Source: Halomonas sp. BDJS001 (GTDB lineage Bacteria > Pseudomonadota > Gammaproteobacteria > Pseudomonadales > Halomonadaceae). Taken from it: 64,000 nt of DNA. The position numbers and the translations under genes are program-made. The notes beneath the pieces were generated by a model that did not search any database, was not told the origin of the DNA, and worked only from the letters and a program-made list of their open reading frames with translations. How positions within the stretch are numbered: position 1 is the first letter of the stretch; each line of letters begins with the position of its first letter. This document shows, in pieces, positions 17,656-28,162 of the stretch. Where the stretch lies: contig NZ_CP110535.1 in the NCBI RefSeq assembly GCF_026104355.1, forward strand, positions 3,162,001-3,226,000. Reading direction: 5' to 3'.

Positions 17656-19977
17656 GTAAGCGAGACACGGCCTCCAAGAACGAGTCCATGAATCTTGACC
17701 TGTTCTACGATGACGCCCCGGCCGCTGCACCTGATTCAACCGCATCGGTAACACCACCGACAGAATCCACCACCAGTGCCGCTCAGCCGCACCCCGCGCT
17801 AAGCGATACCGCCGCGCTATTCCTGCTGTGTGAGCGCTGGGTTTCCCGTGGCTGGCTGCGGGATTTGGATCTGGCCCTGGTGCGCTTTCTCGACCGCGAA
17901 ACCCAAAACGCCCCGCCGCTGCTGTTGCTAGGCGCGGCGCTGGCCAGCCACCAGCTTGGCCGAGGCCATGTGTGCCTGGATATAGCCGCTACGCTGGAAG
18001 CGCCGGATTTTGCGCTTTCGCTGCCGCCGGAAGGCGACGACCTGAACGACCCGCCGCCGCTGCCCAGCCATGTGCTGGCCACGCTAACGCTGCCAGAGTG
18101 GCAAGCCGCGCTCAACCACCCCACACTGATCAGCGACGGCCCCGGCAATACGCCGCTGGTGGTAAGCCACAGCGGTAATACCAGCAAACTCTACCTGCGC
18201 CGCTACTGGCAGTTCGAGCAAACGCTGCACCAGGAAATCGCCCACCGGGTTAGTGTGGATAGCCCGTTAAACAGTTCGGCGGATAGGCCGCTACTCAAAA
18301 GCGCGTTAGAAACATTATTCCCCGCTAGCGATAGGCTGGATTGGCAAAAAACGCCTGCGCGCTCGCTGCCCGCAGCCCGTTTGCAATCATCACCGGCGGC
18401 CCCGGCACCGGTAAAACCACCACCGTGGTGCGCCTGCTTGCACTGCTGCAAACCCTGCAACTGGCCCAGCCCAACGCCCACCCGCTGCGCATTCGCCTGG
18501 CCGCTCCCACCGGCAAAGCCGCCGCACGGCTAAATGAATCCATCGCCGGGCAAGTGAGCCAGTTACCTTTCAGAGGGCTAATATCATTGTGGGAGGCAGC
18601 TTCAGCTTTGGTTCGACACATCGACGAAGAAAAAGCCACAGAGCTGCTTCAAGCCACTATCCCCACAGAAGTCAACACACTTCACAGACTGTTAGGTGCC
18701 AGAGCAGACACCCGCCACTTCCGCCACAACGCCGCCAACCCGCTAGCGCTGGATGTGCTGGTGGTAGATGAAGCCTCAATGGTGGATATCGAAATGATGA
18801 CGGCGCTGCTCAGCGCCCTGCCCAGCAGCGCCAAGCTGGTGCTGCTGGGGGATAAAGACCAGTTGGCATCCGTAGAGGCAGGCGCCGTGCTGGGCGACCT
18901 ATGCCGCCGCGCCGACGCGGCCCACTACACACCCGCCACGGCGCAGTGGCTAGCCGAACTCACCGACCACCCGCTGCCAGAGGCATTAATCGACCCGGAC
19001 GGCCAACCGCTGGATCAAGCCATTACCATGCTGCGGGTAAGCCACCGTTTTAATGCTCAAAGCGGTATCGGCCAGCTCGCCCAAGCGATTAACCAGCCGC
19101 TAAGTGAGGCAATGCGGGAACGGGATAAACACCAAGCCGTGCATGGAGTACTGAATAACGGCTACGCCGACCTGCACCACTTAGTGTTAAAGCCAGATGC
19201 ACAAAACGAAGACAGCGCCCTAGAGCGCCTGGTAATCACCGGCAGCCCGCAAAGTTTTCCCAACGCAGGCGAAGGCCGCACCAATTTCAAGGGCGAGCCA
19301 ATTGCACCGCCCACCGGCTACCAGCACTACCTGAATACCCTGGCGAGTGAACGGCCTGATACCACCTTGGCATTTGAAGAGAACGGTGAGATTTACGATA
19401 CCTGGGCGAAGCAAGTACTCAACGCCTACAGCCGCTTTCAGCTGCTGTGCGCGCTACGCAAAGGCCCCTGGGGGTAGAAGGATTAAACCTGCGCATCGCC
19501 AAAACGTTGCGCCGCGAAAAGCTGCTGTTTGGCAACGACCACACGTTAGAGAAAGGCTGGTTCGAAGGCCGCCCGGTGCTGGTCATCCAAAACGACTACG
19601 GCCTAAAACTGATGAACGGCGATATCGGCATCACAATGGCGGTGCCTGATCCACGCTCTCCCGGTAGGTCATTATTAAGAGTCGCCTTTCCGACCAGCGA
19701 CCCGGAAAACCCCATTCACTGGGTGCTGCCTTCCCGCCTACACGCGGTAGAAACCGTGTTCGCGATGACAGTACACAAATCCCAAGGCTCGGAGTTTCAG
19801 CACACCGCCCTACTGCTACCGCAAACACCCAACCCGATTCTCACCCGTGAACTGGTCTATACCGGCATCACCCGCGCCCGTGATTGGCTCACGCTAATCG
19901 AAGCCAAGCGCGGGATATTGAATGATGCGGTGGCTAGGGAGGTTATGAGGGTTAGTGGTTTACAAAAACTATGCTAG
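17652..19977 (+). pseudogene. recD: recD (exodeoxyribonuclease V alpha, 5'-3' helicase) with two -1 frameshifts
   Basis: RecD is the fast 5'-3' helicase of RecBCD. All parts are present but in three frames. The N-terminal frame begins MSKRDTASKNESMNLDLF. The Walker A region FAIITGGPGTGKTTTVVRLL and DEASMVDIEMM lie in the second frame. The C-terminal TVHKSQGSEFQHTALLLP and TGITRARDWL lie in the third. Frame changes occur at A6 18346-18351 and G5 19470-19474. Adding one base at each restores one 775-residue protein. The gene starts inside the recB stop (ATGA). Whether this is true inactivation or homopolymer miscalling cannot be decided here; three nearby genes show the same defect. If real, the cell has RecBC without RecD. 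Confidence 0.9.
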
Positions 19978-20020
19978 CGTTATATGTTAAGCATATATTT
20001 AACAGTAGAACGAGTTAACG

Positions 20021-21530
20021 ATGAAAATAATGCGATTCTTTAAAGCTCAAAAAAAGACATATCAAATACCAATATTCTTGACTGGGAGAAATTACTATCT
20101 TCAAACAGAAGAAAAAATCCTGATAAAACTCTAAAAAAAGTCAGTGTCGATAAAGTAGACAGAACGGAAATTGAAAGAGATTATGATAGAATTGTATTCT
20201 CGGCGCCTGTAAGACGCTTATCAAATAAAACTCAAGTTTTTCCCCTGGATGAAAATGATACTGTTAGAACACGCTTAACTCACTCTCATGAAGTATCGAA
20301 TTTAGCTAGAGGCGCTGGAGTGTCTTTATGTTGCAATGGTTTTTTTAACCAATCTGACGTAAACGATAAAAGATTATTGCGTGACATCCCATCTCTCTTA
20401 GCAACCTCAGGCCTTGTTCATGACCTAGGCAACCCTCCTTTTGGTCATCAAGGAGAAGAGGCAATAAGAGTTTGGTTTAAAAAGCACTTAGCTGACAAAT
20501 ACAAAAATGAAACATCTACACCTTCAATCTATAGTGACTTTATTCACTTTGATGGAAATGCTCAAACGTTCCGCTTAGTCACCCGATTACATGCTGCTGA
20601 TGGTGATTATGGCATGGATCTCACTTATGCCACTTTAGCTACAATAATAAAGTACCCCTCACTTAACAATAACTTAGGCCCTTACAAAAAAGCAGGGATC
20701 TTTTATTCAGAAAAAGAAATCGCTGAAGATATTTGGAAACATACTGGACTAAACAACCACCAGCGTCACCCTCTTACTTTTATAATGGAAATTTGTGACG
20801 ATATCGCTTATGCCACTATAGATGTGGAAGACACTATCAAGAAGGGTTACGCATCATTTAATGACTTAAAAAACTGGATTAGCAGTGACAGCAGTATAGA
20901 TAAAGATTTTTTGAAAGCATATATAAAACTATCGATGAAAAAATAGTCGACTTCAACAGCAGGAGCGAAGAAAAACTAACAAGTGATACAACTAGAGAAG
21001 TATCTATGGAGATATTCCGCTCCATAGTCATAAACAAGCTTCTCTCAGAAGCCACCAATAAATTCAATGAAGACTTCATAAATGACTCTCTGGAGTGGAA
21101 AAAACAAAACGAGCCTAGCTACTATGAAATCTCGGATAATTTTAAACATAAAAATGAGCTCAAGTGCTTGAAAAAATTCACAGCTCACTATGGATTCAAC
21201 AACAAAGAAGTACTAAAACTGGAACTAACTGGTGGTAATTATATAAAAAAGCTAATGGATGCTCTATGGTTAGGTTTTGAAAACATTGATGAAAACTTAA
21301 AAGGCCAAAATCACTATCAGAAATATATCATATCCTTAATTTCAAAAAACTATCTAAGAGAATTCAAACGAGCATTTAAAAAATGCAAAGAGAACAAAAG
21401 AGATCAAGAATTAGATTATTATCGCTATCAGCTAATGACTGACTACATTTCTGGAATGACAGAAAACTTTTTAATCAGAATGCATGACGAAATCATACCT
21501 CTTTATGAAAACCACATCAGCTCAAGATAA
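20021..21530 (+). pseudogene. dgt: dGTPase (HD-domain dGTP triphosphohydrolase) with two -1 frameshifts
   Basis: Hydrolyses dGTP to deoxyguanosine and triphosphate. Present are an N-terminal DKVDRTEIERDYDRIVFS segment, the HD-domain metal ligands (THSHEV, GLVHDLGNPPFGHQGE, EICDDIAYA) and a C-terminal LMTDYISGMTENF typical of E. coli-type Dgt. Frames change at A7 20049-20055 and A6 20938-20943. One added base at each gives one 503-residue protein from ATG 20021, almost exactly the E. coli length (505), so the joined reading is trustworthy. AT-rich and unlike recBCD in composition, hence acquired. dGTPases of this kind can act in antiphage defence by dGTP depletion. It overlaps the next gene, suggesting an operon. 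Confidence 0.85.
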
Positions 21531-22285
21531 ATATAGCGTTGTTGATAGTCTAGAATCATTACAAAAGAGAATGGTATATTTTTGTGATTCTTTTACGCCA
21601 ACTCAAAAACCTTTAATGCGTTTTATAAATCTCTTATTCCCTCACGGAAGACCCTATATTTTTGGTGGGGTTATAAGAGATATAGCCATTCATGGTTTAA
21701 ATAATTTCAAATCAGATATTGATATTGTGTACACAGGAATTATTCAAGAAAGAGAACTAAAAGAACTATCTATAAAAAATAAATTTGGAGGTTATCGTAT
21801 AACATTCAATCGTTGGATTATTGATATTTGGCCCCTAGAAGAAACTTGGTCTTTTAAGACTGGGGCAATAGTTTATGAAAGCCCAATATCGCTCCTTAAA
21901 ACTACGCAAACTAATTATGAAGCAATAATGTACGACATTAAAGACAAAAAGCTAATCTGCGGAGACAACTATATTAATGATATTAAAAGCGGATACCTTA
22001 AAGTAGTTAATCCGACTTCTCCATCCAACTTAAAATTACTAAAAAAATATTAACTTCAATATATAGAAACAATGTTAAATATTGCGACCAATCACTTTCA
22101 ATTTTAGTTTCGAAAGTTACACAAGAATACAGCCAATCAGAAATAGTCAATGAACTATTACAAGGCGGCGCACCGTATAGCTTCTCAAAAAAATCATAGA
22201 AAGAGCTATTGAGTTTGAAAACGATCTATTTCCATTTCCTATATATGATAAAAAGCCCGCGCAGTATGACCTCCCATTTAGCTAA
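21484..22285 (+). pseudogene. Pol-beta-fold nucleotidyltransferase of unknown role, two -1 frameshifts
   Basis: The N-terminal part has IFGGVIRDIAIHG and SDIDIVYTG, the G-G-x-x-R-D and D-x-D pattern of tRNA-nucleotidyltransferase/poly(A)-polymerase head domains. I recognise no specific subfamily. The first frame stops after 189 residues. Adding one A at 22041-22047 and another at 22187-22193 extends it through QSEIVNELLQGGAPYSFSKK and IIERAIEFENDLFPFPIYDKK to TAA 22283-22285, about 267 residues. It overlaps the dGTPase end by 47 bases; ATG 21505 is an alternative start (overlap 26). Shared low GC and overlap indicate one transcript and perhaps a joint function, for example modifying tRNA or making a nucleotide signal. 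Function unknown. Confidence 0.7.
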
Positions 22286-22781
22286 CAGTAAAATTCATTT
22301 TAATTAGCACTGTTATACCGATGAGATTCTCAATACTTTGTCGTCTTTTAAGCATATTCAACGGGCTAAAATTAATCAGGTGAACTGCGGTGACAAGTGT
22401 AGTTGTAATGTTATCGCCATCCATGTATTTATTTCTGCTGTTATCTAATCATCGTCTTCACTAGAGACGATTTAGACATTTATTTTAGGACTTAGCGCTC
22501 AAACTCCACTTTTGAAGCCCTCTAATAGTGGGAGGATTACCGAGGGTCATGATAACAAATCATCTAAGAAACTTGATTTTAAAAAAATCCAGACTAAATA
22601 TTAAAAACTAGAGAAAGAACATAAAAAAACTGGCGATATCCAAGGAAAGCCATTGACCGTAATACATTAATTATTAGAAACAATAATAATACAGAAAAAA
22701 GAAATAAAAATTTTTTTATATAAGGCACAAAGCATTATCAAATAAAATTAATAGGCATCTCTAGAAATATAAATAAATTTA
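22286..22781. other. Convergent intergenic region with a hairpin
   Basis: Nearly 500 very AT-rich bases between the nucleotidyltransferase and the oppositely oriented membrane-protein gene. I see no gene. A hairpin with a perfect 7-bp stem (ATCGTCT at 22451-22457, AGACGAT at 22465-22471) is followed by T-rich sequence and may terminate transcription. The part at 22570-22780 is A/T-runs only, with no repeat or RNA gene recognisable. Confidence 0.4.
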
Positions 22782-24095
22782 TTATTCCACTTCAATATCT
22801 TCTTTTGATTCAACAGTTTTTTTCTTAAGTGGAACTGTATTATAGTATTCATCTTCTACATAACTTTTGAGATGAGACCGCAAAAGTTCCATTTTTAGTT
22901 TTGTACGCAAACTATAGCGTTGCTCTTCATCCATATCAAGACCTTGTTCTGAAGCCTCAGACACATCTTTCGCAATAATACTTATTTTAGAAAGGCTCAA
23001 TCTTTGAGTATTTATTTTGATGATCTCACTTATAAATAGTTTCGCTATTTTGTAAGATGCGCCTACAATACCAAGAGCTACCATTGCAAATGGAAGGCGA
23101 GAGAGAAAAACTGCAATCATGTTATCAGTTGTAACCAAACTGTATGCTTGCAAGAAGTCTGCTGCACTATTAAAAACATAGAAAGTAACATATGCAAGTA
23201 TAAAAATCGGTAAGGATGCAAGAACTGTATACCTTGAAATATTTCGAGCCCCTTGAGAAACAAACCCACTTATTTCTGTTGGGAACAAGTTCACATCATT
23301 TTGCAAATTTTTCAGCTCTCGTTCTTTATTTACAATCTCTTGATTTAAAGACTCTCTTTGCTTATTTTTCTTATCAATATCATCATCAAGTTTCGCAACT
23401 CTTAATTTCACCTCACTCTCTTCCGCATTTCGTCGATTTATATCCGAATTAATTTCAGCTTGCTTTTTCTCCAGGCTAGCAATCAAAGCCTCTTTTTTTC
23501 ATTCTCCTCTTCTAATAAAACAACTTTATCATTTAGCTCATCTTCTTTTAAATCTAACACCTTTACCTTTTCATTAAGCTCATTAAACTCATCTACTTTT
23601 TCCTGAGCAGCTAATAACAATTCATCACGATATGCATCTAAATCACCAGCATCAGAAAGCGCACGTTCAAACTCAAAAGCGCTTAACCCGTAAACCGTTA
23701 CTTTTTTTATTAAAGTCTCTCCACTATACTGCCTACTTGGTTTAAAACAAAAATCTTTTACAAAATCATTAACTCTTACTACAAAAACTTCGTTAGAATT
23801 TTTTTGACTTCTTTTTTTACACTAGCCCCAGAAAGACTATTCCAAAAAAGTCAGCTGTCTTATAATTAAGATAGCCCTCAGTCTCTACACGAATAGACTG
23901 GATAAAAAACGGTTCTTCCAGTAAAAACTTATACTCTCGATGCTGGCCTTTAACATAGTTTTCAACACTTTCGTTGCCAATTAACCTTGTTGTCTTATTG
24001 CTTCTCTTATTAAATCTACTAATTGATATTAAATGCGAGCTTTGAATATCTTTATTAGCAATATTTTCTAATGACTCGTTCACACTATCAGACAT
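22782..24095 (-). pseudogene. Coiled-coil protein with two membrane helices, three -1 frameshifts
   Basis: Unrecognised protein. Joined reading gives about 438 residues: a soluble N-terminal domain (starting MSDSVNESLENIANKD), a linker region with FVVRVNDFVKDFCFKP and VYGLSAFEFERALSDAG, a long charged coiled coil rich in Glu/Lys/Leu, then two hydrophobic helices (VLASLPIFILAYVTFYVF and FAMVALGIVGASYKIA) and a charged cytosolic tail. Frames change at homopolymers on the + strand at 23844-23849 (A6), 23799-23805 (T7) and 23493-23499 (T7); one added base at each restores one frame. ATG 24095 is chosen because GGGAG precedes it. It converges on the dGTPase pair. A membrane effector is one possibility; no function can be assigned. 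Confidence 0.6.
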
Positions 24096-24469
24096 TAAAA
24101 GTTCTCCCTCAATTTTCATAAAAAATTAAATTCAATTAAACACTTTGATCTTGTGTCATAAACCTTACGTTTAAAGAATTTTACGCATCAACCTGCACGC
24201 GCTAACTAACGCAGTAAAGCTCAGTACATGAGTTTTTTGCATTTAGATTGTCCCTGCGACGGTTTTTCGCTCTAGTCATTTCAGATTAGCAGTTAAGTCC
24301 GCTGAAACCCATGTTTACTTCTTGACACTTTAGACTATAGCTAAGCAGCACGTGCAGAGCTCTGTGCTTCTTTGCATATCAGAATTGGCTAGGGAGAACG
24401 CCCCACGGTAGCGAGGCAATGAAGGCAGCAATGGTATTGGCGTGGGCTCTGCTAAGCGAACCCAGTCTC
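24096..24469. other. Right edge of the AT-rich island, no gene seen
   Basis: The first about 60 bases are AT-rich and should hold the promoter of the coiled-coil membrane gene. From about 24180 the composition returns to that of the host genome. I find no gene, tRNA or inverted repeat that would serve as an attachment site. The island boundary is therefore placed between about 24150 and 24200 by composition only. Confidence 0.35.
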
Positions 24470-24474
24470 CTGTA

Positions 24475-24928
24475 AACTTACACGTGCAGTCACACCAATG
24501 TGCCATGCTTGAAGCTGTGGGTACGCTTATCCCCAGTTCACCTCTTGCAGCCTGAAGGCTAAATAATCAAGCGCGACCGCAATAGCGATTTCCTCCCAGG
24601 TTGATGGTCGGGCGTGCAGCTGTTTAGCGCCAAGCTCACTGCTCAGTTGTTTTAATAGCCGCTGGCCCAGCTAGGCCATAATGCTTTCTGGCAATCACGG
24701 TCGTGAAAGCGCCATCCATCAGGTTTTGGCCCAGCCCCGCCAGGTGCAGCACATTCCCCACGTTGGCTGCTGGCAGGCATGGGCGGGTTGGGGCTTACGC
24801 TATCTAAACGGCAATCAGCATTGATTCGCTTAGCGTGGTGCCCTCCTCCGTTATCAGCGCGGGAATACGTCCGACGGGGATGGCCTTTAATTGATCACCA
24901 TCGCCTGGGTAGCGGCGAAAGCGGCGCT
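24475..24928 (-). pseudogene. Decayed duplicate of the glutathione S-transferase gene at 27560-28162
   Basis: This stretch aligns by eye, in the same orientation, with 27570-28060. Shared blocks include CCAGTTCACCTCT, GCAGCCTGAAGGCTA, TAATGCTTTCTGGCAATCAC, CATCCATCAGGTTTTG and GGTGCCCTCCTCCGTTA. It carries several indels and has no continuous frame; the N-terminal part (equivalent to about 28060-28162) is missing. The intact copy lies on the other side of mmuM-mmuP, so the two copies bracket that pair. The duplication is seen directly; the order of events is inference. Confidence 0.85.
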
Positions 24929-24959
24929 ACTTGCTAGTTCATACCTATTACTCACCCAG

Positions 24960-25919
24960 CTAGCGCGACCGCCGCCACTGGGCCAGAGCCTGAATATCCT
25001 CCGGTGTCGTCCGGCAGCATCCGCCAATGCCTGACGCACCTGCTGCCAGCCATTGTTCTACCCCTTGAGCCAGCCCGGAAATATCCGCATCGGTATGATC
25101 ACACAGAGCCGGGTGCCAGGTTTTGGTTACCGCGTCGTACACTTCCCCAGAGTTGGGGTAGACCAATATAGGCAGATCGCACTGACGCCGTATCGCCTGA
25201 ATCAGCGATTCAATGTGGGCCAAGGCCGTGCAGTTCACACCGATCGCCGCCACGCCTGGGCAGTTGGCCAGGGCAGCCGCGCACTCCTCAATTGGCGTGC
25301 CATCGCTGATGTGTTGGCCATCCTCCGCCGAGAAGGTTATCCAGGCCTGGGAGCCTGAGTGCTCAGCCAGCAAATCGGTGATCGCCAGCGCTTCTTCCAA
25401 TGAGGGCAAAGTTTCAGCGGCCAGTAGATCCGCCCCCGCGGCCAGCAAGAGTTCAAAACGCTCACGGTGAAACTCAACCAGCCCGGCGCGATCCAGATCA
25501 TAGCCACCCCGGTACTCACTGCCATCCGCCAGATACGCGCCATAAGGGCCGACGGATGCGGCCACCAGCGGTTTGGGGCGATCGGTTTGGCCCGGCTGCC
25601 AGACCGTATCCCGCGCTTGCTGCGCCAGCGTGACCGATAGCTGAATCAACGCCCGCGCCTCTTCTGCCGTCATTCCCGCCTGCGTAAAACCCGGCACCGT
25701 GGCCTGATAGCTGGCGGTAATCGCACAATCGGCACCGGCTTCAAAGTAGGCTTGATGCACCTGACGAATCTTCTCCGGGGCTTGCGCCAACAAGCGCGCC
25801 GACCATAGGGCGTCATTGAGGTCGCAGCCGAGCGCTTCCAGTTCGGTGGCCAAGGCACCGTCGATAACCATAAAGGGTACGTCGGCCAACAGGGCTTTGA
25901 TCGGATTTAACTCACTCAT
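24960..25919 (-). CDS. mmuM: Homocysteine S-methyltransferase (S-methylmethionine-dependent)
   Basis: Transfers a methyl group from S-methylmethionine (or SAM) to homocysteine, giving methionine. The 319-residue protein has the zinc-dependent methyltransferase layout: [20 protein letters not shown] near 17-36, Zn-binding cysteine in AIGVNCTAL (about 225-235) and the C-terminal [11 protein letters not shown] pair near 300. Length matches MmuM (about 310). The ATG overlaps the stop of the permease upstream by four bases (ATGA at 25916-25919), so the two are translated from one message. The permease supplies the methyl donor. Confidence 0.92.
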   Translation of the reverse strand: MSELNPIKALLADVPFMVIDGALATELEALGCDLNDALWSARLLAQAPEKIRQVHQAYFEAGADCAITASYQATVPGFTQAGMTAEEARALIQLSVTLAQQARDTVWQPGQTDRPKPLVAASVGPYGAYLADGSEYRGGYDLDRAGLVEFHRERFELLLAAGADLLAAETLPSLEEALAITDLLAEHSGSQAWITFSAEDGQHISDGTPIEECAAALANCPGVAAIGVNCTALAHIESLIQAIRRQCDLPILVYPNSGEVYDAVTKTWHPALCDHTDADISGLAQGVEQWLAAGASGIGGCCRTTPEDIQALAQWRRSR

Positions 25920-27358
25920 GCGGTCTTTTCCTCAACGGCGTTGGGCGAATGCTCAGAACGTTGGGAGGCCGAACGGTGGCGCACGAAGTGCACCAGGTAG
26001 CACAGGCCAATGAAAGGCACACCGAAATAGAGCGCCACGCGTTGATGCGGGTCGAAGGCAATGCCAATGCACGCGGCCAGACAGGCTGCAAACGCAATAA
26101 TCGGCACCCAGGGGTAGAACGGCGTGCGATAAACCAGATCCTTCAGTTGCCCGCCTTCACGCAGGTAGTGGCGCCGGAAGTTAAACTGGCTAAGCGCAAT
26201 CGCCATCCAGACCACCACCACAGCCAAACCGGAAATCGAGACCAGCACCAAATAGACGGTTTCAGGGGCATAAACGCTGGAGAACAGCGCGCCCAGGCCA
26301 CCGACCATGCTGAGTAAGAGCGCATTCATCGGAATGCCACGCTTGTTGAGGCGGCCAAGCGACTTGGGCAAGGTGCCTTGGTCAGCGAGCGTCCATAGCA
26401 TGCGCGACGAGGCATAAAGCCCTGAATTGGCCGCCGAAAGCAGCGCGGTAATGATCACGAAATTCATGATATCGGCTGCGCCCGGCACGCCAAGGCGCTG
26501 GAATACGGCCACAAAGGGGCTTTGACTGAGCCCGGCTTGATCCTGGGGTAACAGCGCCGCAATCACGACGATGGTGCCGACGAAAAACAGGATCAATCGC
26601 CACAGGGTCGCGCGGATCGCCTTGGGCACATTGCGGGCCGGATCCACCGTTTCTCCGGCGGCAATGCCAATCAGTTCGGTGCCGGAAAAGGCAAACATCA
26701 CTGCCAGTAAGGCGGTACCAATGGCCATCAGGTTGGGCGGCATGGCGCCCTCTCCCCACAGTGCCGATAGCCCCGGTGAGGCGACCTCTGCGCCAGCGGC
26801 ATCATGCAGCGGTACCCAGCCAATAATCGCCACGGCGCCCACCAGCACAAACACCACCACCGCAATCACTTTGATCAGTGAAAGCCAGAATTCAGACTCG
26901 GCAAAGAAGCGCGAGGTAAACGCATTAACACCAAAGACAATCGCTGCAAACAAGCCGCTCCAGTACCAGCCGGGGATGTCGGGAAACCAGCGCCCCATAA
27001 AGACCGCCGCTGCGGTGAACTCTGAACCTAGCGCCACCGTCCAGGTGAGCCAGTACATCCAGGCCACCATATAGCCGGTGCCGGGGCCGATATAGCGGCT
27101 GGCATGGGCGCTGAAGGCGCCTGAATTGGGCATATGCACCGCCAGCTCGCCCAGGCACATCATCACCAGCCAAGCAACAATGCCACCCACCAGATAGGCC
27201 AGCACTGCCCCAATAGGCCCGGCCTGCTGCACGGTATAACCGGAACTCAAAAACAGCCCGGTGCCAATCACGCCCCCCAAGGAGAGCATCACCAAATGGC
27301 GCGTCTGCATGCTGCGCTTGAAGTGCGCCCCCTCTTGATCACTTGCTGGCTCACTCAT
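25916..27358 (-). CDS. mmuP: S-methylmethionine/amino-acid permease
   Basis: An APC-superfamily inner-membrane permease of 480 residues with about 12 helices. It opens with a short cytosolic tail, then [23 protein letters not shown] (about 18-40), the AAT-family signature around helix 1. [27 protein letters not shown] near residues 220-245 is also typical. Translational coupling to mmuM identifies S-methylmethionine as the likely substrate; on sequence alone it could be another amino-acid permease. I see no MetJ-box-like palindrome or riboswitch in the about 200 bases upstream, only AT-rich sequence. Confidence 0.85.
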   Translation of the reverse strand: MSEPASDQEGAHFKRSMQTRHLVMLSLGGVIGTGLFLSSGYTVQQAGPIGAVLAYLVGGIVAWLVMMCLGELAVHMPNSGAFSAHASRYIGPGTGYMVAWMYWLTWTVALGSEFTAAAVFMGRWFPDIPGWYWSGLFAAIVFGVNAFTSRFFAESEFWLSLIKVIAVVVFVLVGAVAIIGWVPLHDAAGAEVASPGLSALWGEGAMPPNLMAIGTALLAVMFAFSGTELIGIAAGETVDPARNVPKAIRATLWRLILFFVGTIVVIAALLPQDQAGLSQSPFVAVFQRLGVPGAADIMNFVIITALLSAANSGLYASSRMLWTLADQGTLPKSLGRLNKRGIPMNALLLSMVGGLGALFSSVYAPETVYLVLVSISGLAVVVVWMAIALSQFNFRRHYLREGGQLKDLVYRTPFYPWVPIIAFAACLAACIGIAFDPHQRVALYFGVPFIGLCYLVHFVRHRSASQRSEHSPNAVEEKTA

Positions 27359-27559
27359 GGTGACATCCCTATCGTTGGCCTAACGCGGCGGCAATCGCCC
27401 AGCGGCCTGGCTCAGAAAGGGCGCCATTTTAGTGCATACTTAATTTACTAAAAAGCATAAAAGAGATTTTTAATATTCTTATTTTGAATATACAACCTGG
27501 CATGAGTGATAAGCGCGGGAAGTGTCAATTTAGAAAATCGTTGGTGCCAATCAGCGATA

Positions 27560-28162
27560 CTAACTGAATGCAGTCTGCTCAAAGCTTGCACGTGCTGTCA
27601 CGCTAGCGTGCCATGCCAGAAGCTGCGGGTAGTCTTTTTTCCAGTTCACCTCTGGCAGCCTGAAGGCTAGATAATCCAGCGCCACTGCGGTGGCGATGTG
27701 GCCCAGGTTGATAGTTAAGCTCTGTTGTTCTTCGCCAAGCTCACCGTCCAACTGTTTCAGTAGCCGCTGCATGGCTCGCGAACGCCGTTGGCCCAGCTCG
27801 CTAGCATCAATCTCTTTGCCGTAATGCTTTCTGGCAATCACGGTGTTGAACGCGGCATCCATCAGGTTTTGACCCACCCCGGTCAGGTGCAGCACCTCAC
27901 CTAAACCAGCCGTGGGGATCATCGGCTTGTTAGGGCTAACGCCATCCAGATAAACGGCAATCAGTATTGATTCACTTAGCGCGGTGCCCTCCTCCGTTAC
28001 CAGCGCCGGAATACGCCCGGCGGGATTGGCTTCTAATAGATCGGCATCGTCTGCCCAAGGGTCGCACCACTTCAGCGTGACGCTTTCCGCTAGGCCTTTT
28101 TCCAGTAAAACGATTCGCGCCAGGCGCGCATAGGGTGATGTAGCGTTTAGGTAGAGTTCCAT
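27560..28162 (-). CDS. Glutathione S-transferase family protein
   Basis: A 200-residue GST. The N-terminal thioredoxin-like domain starts MELYLNATSPYARLARIVLLEKGL; the Ser/Tyr near residues 9-11 is in the glutathione-activating position. The NPAGRIPAL loop holds the cis-proline and is followed by LSESILIAVYL, the glutathione-binding E-S motif. An all-helical C-terminal domain follows. It abuts the MFS gene upstream (stop and start share base 28162), so they may form an operon. A decayed second copy lies at 24475-24928. Substrate is unknown; detoxification or dehalogenation are family possibilities. Confidence 0.88.
   Translation of the reverse strand: MELYLNATSPYARLARIVLLEKGLAESVTLKWCDPWADDADLLEANPAGRIPALVTEEGTALSESILIAVYLDGVSPNKPMIPTAGLGEVLHLTGVGQNLMDAAFNTVIARKHYGKEIDASELGQRRSRAMQRLLKQLDGELGEEQQSLTINLGHIATAVALDYLAFRLPEVNWKKDYPQLLAWHASVTARASFEQTAFS

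Noticed and set aside
18341..18360. Programmed -1 frameshifting in recD at the A6 run
   Set aside because: No programmed frameshift is known for recD, a second shift occurs at a G5 run, and the same defect hits three unrelated neighbours, so a common artefact or decay cause is more likely.
24300..24360. TTGACA followed by TATAGC near 24325 as a promoter
   Set aside because: The spacing is about eight bases, far from the 17 needed, and no gene follows.
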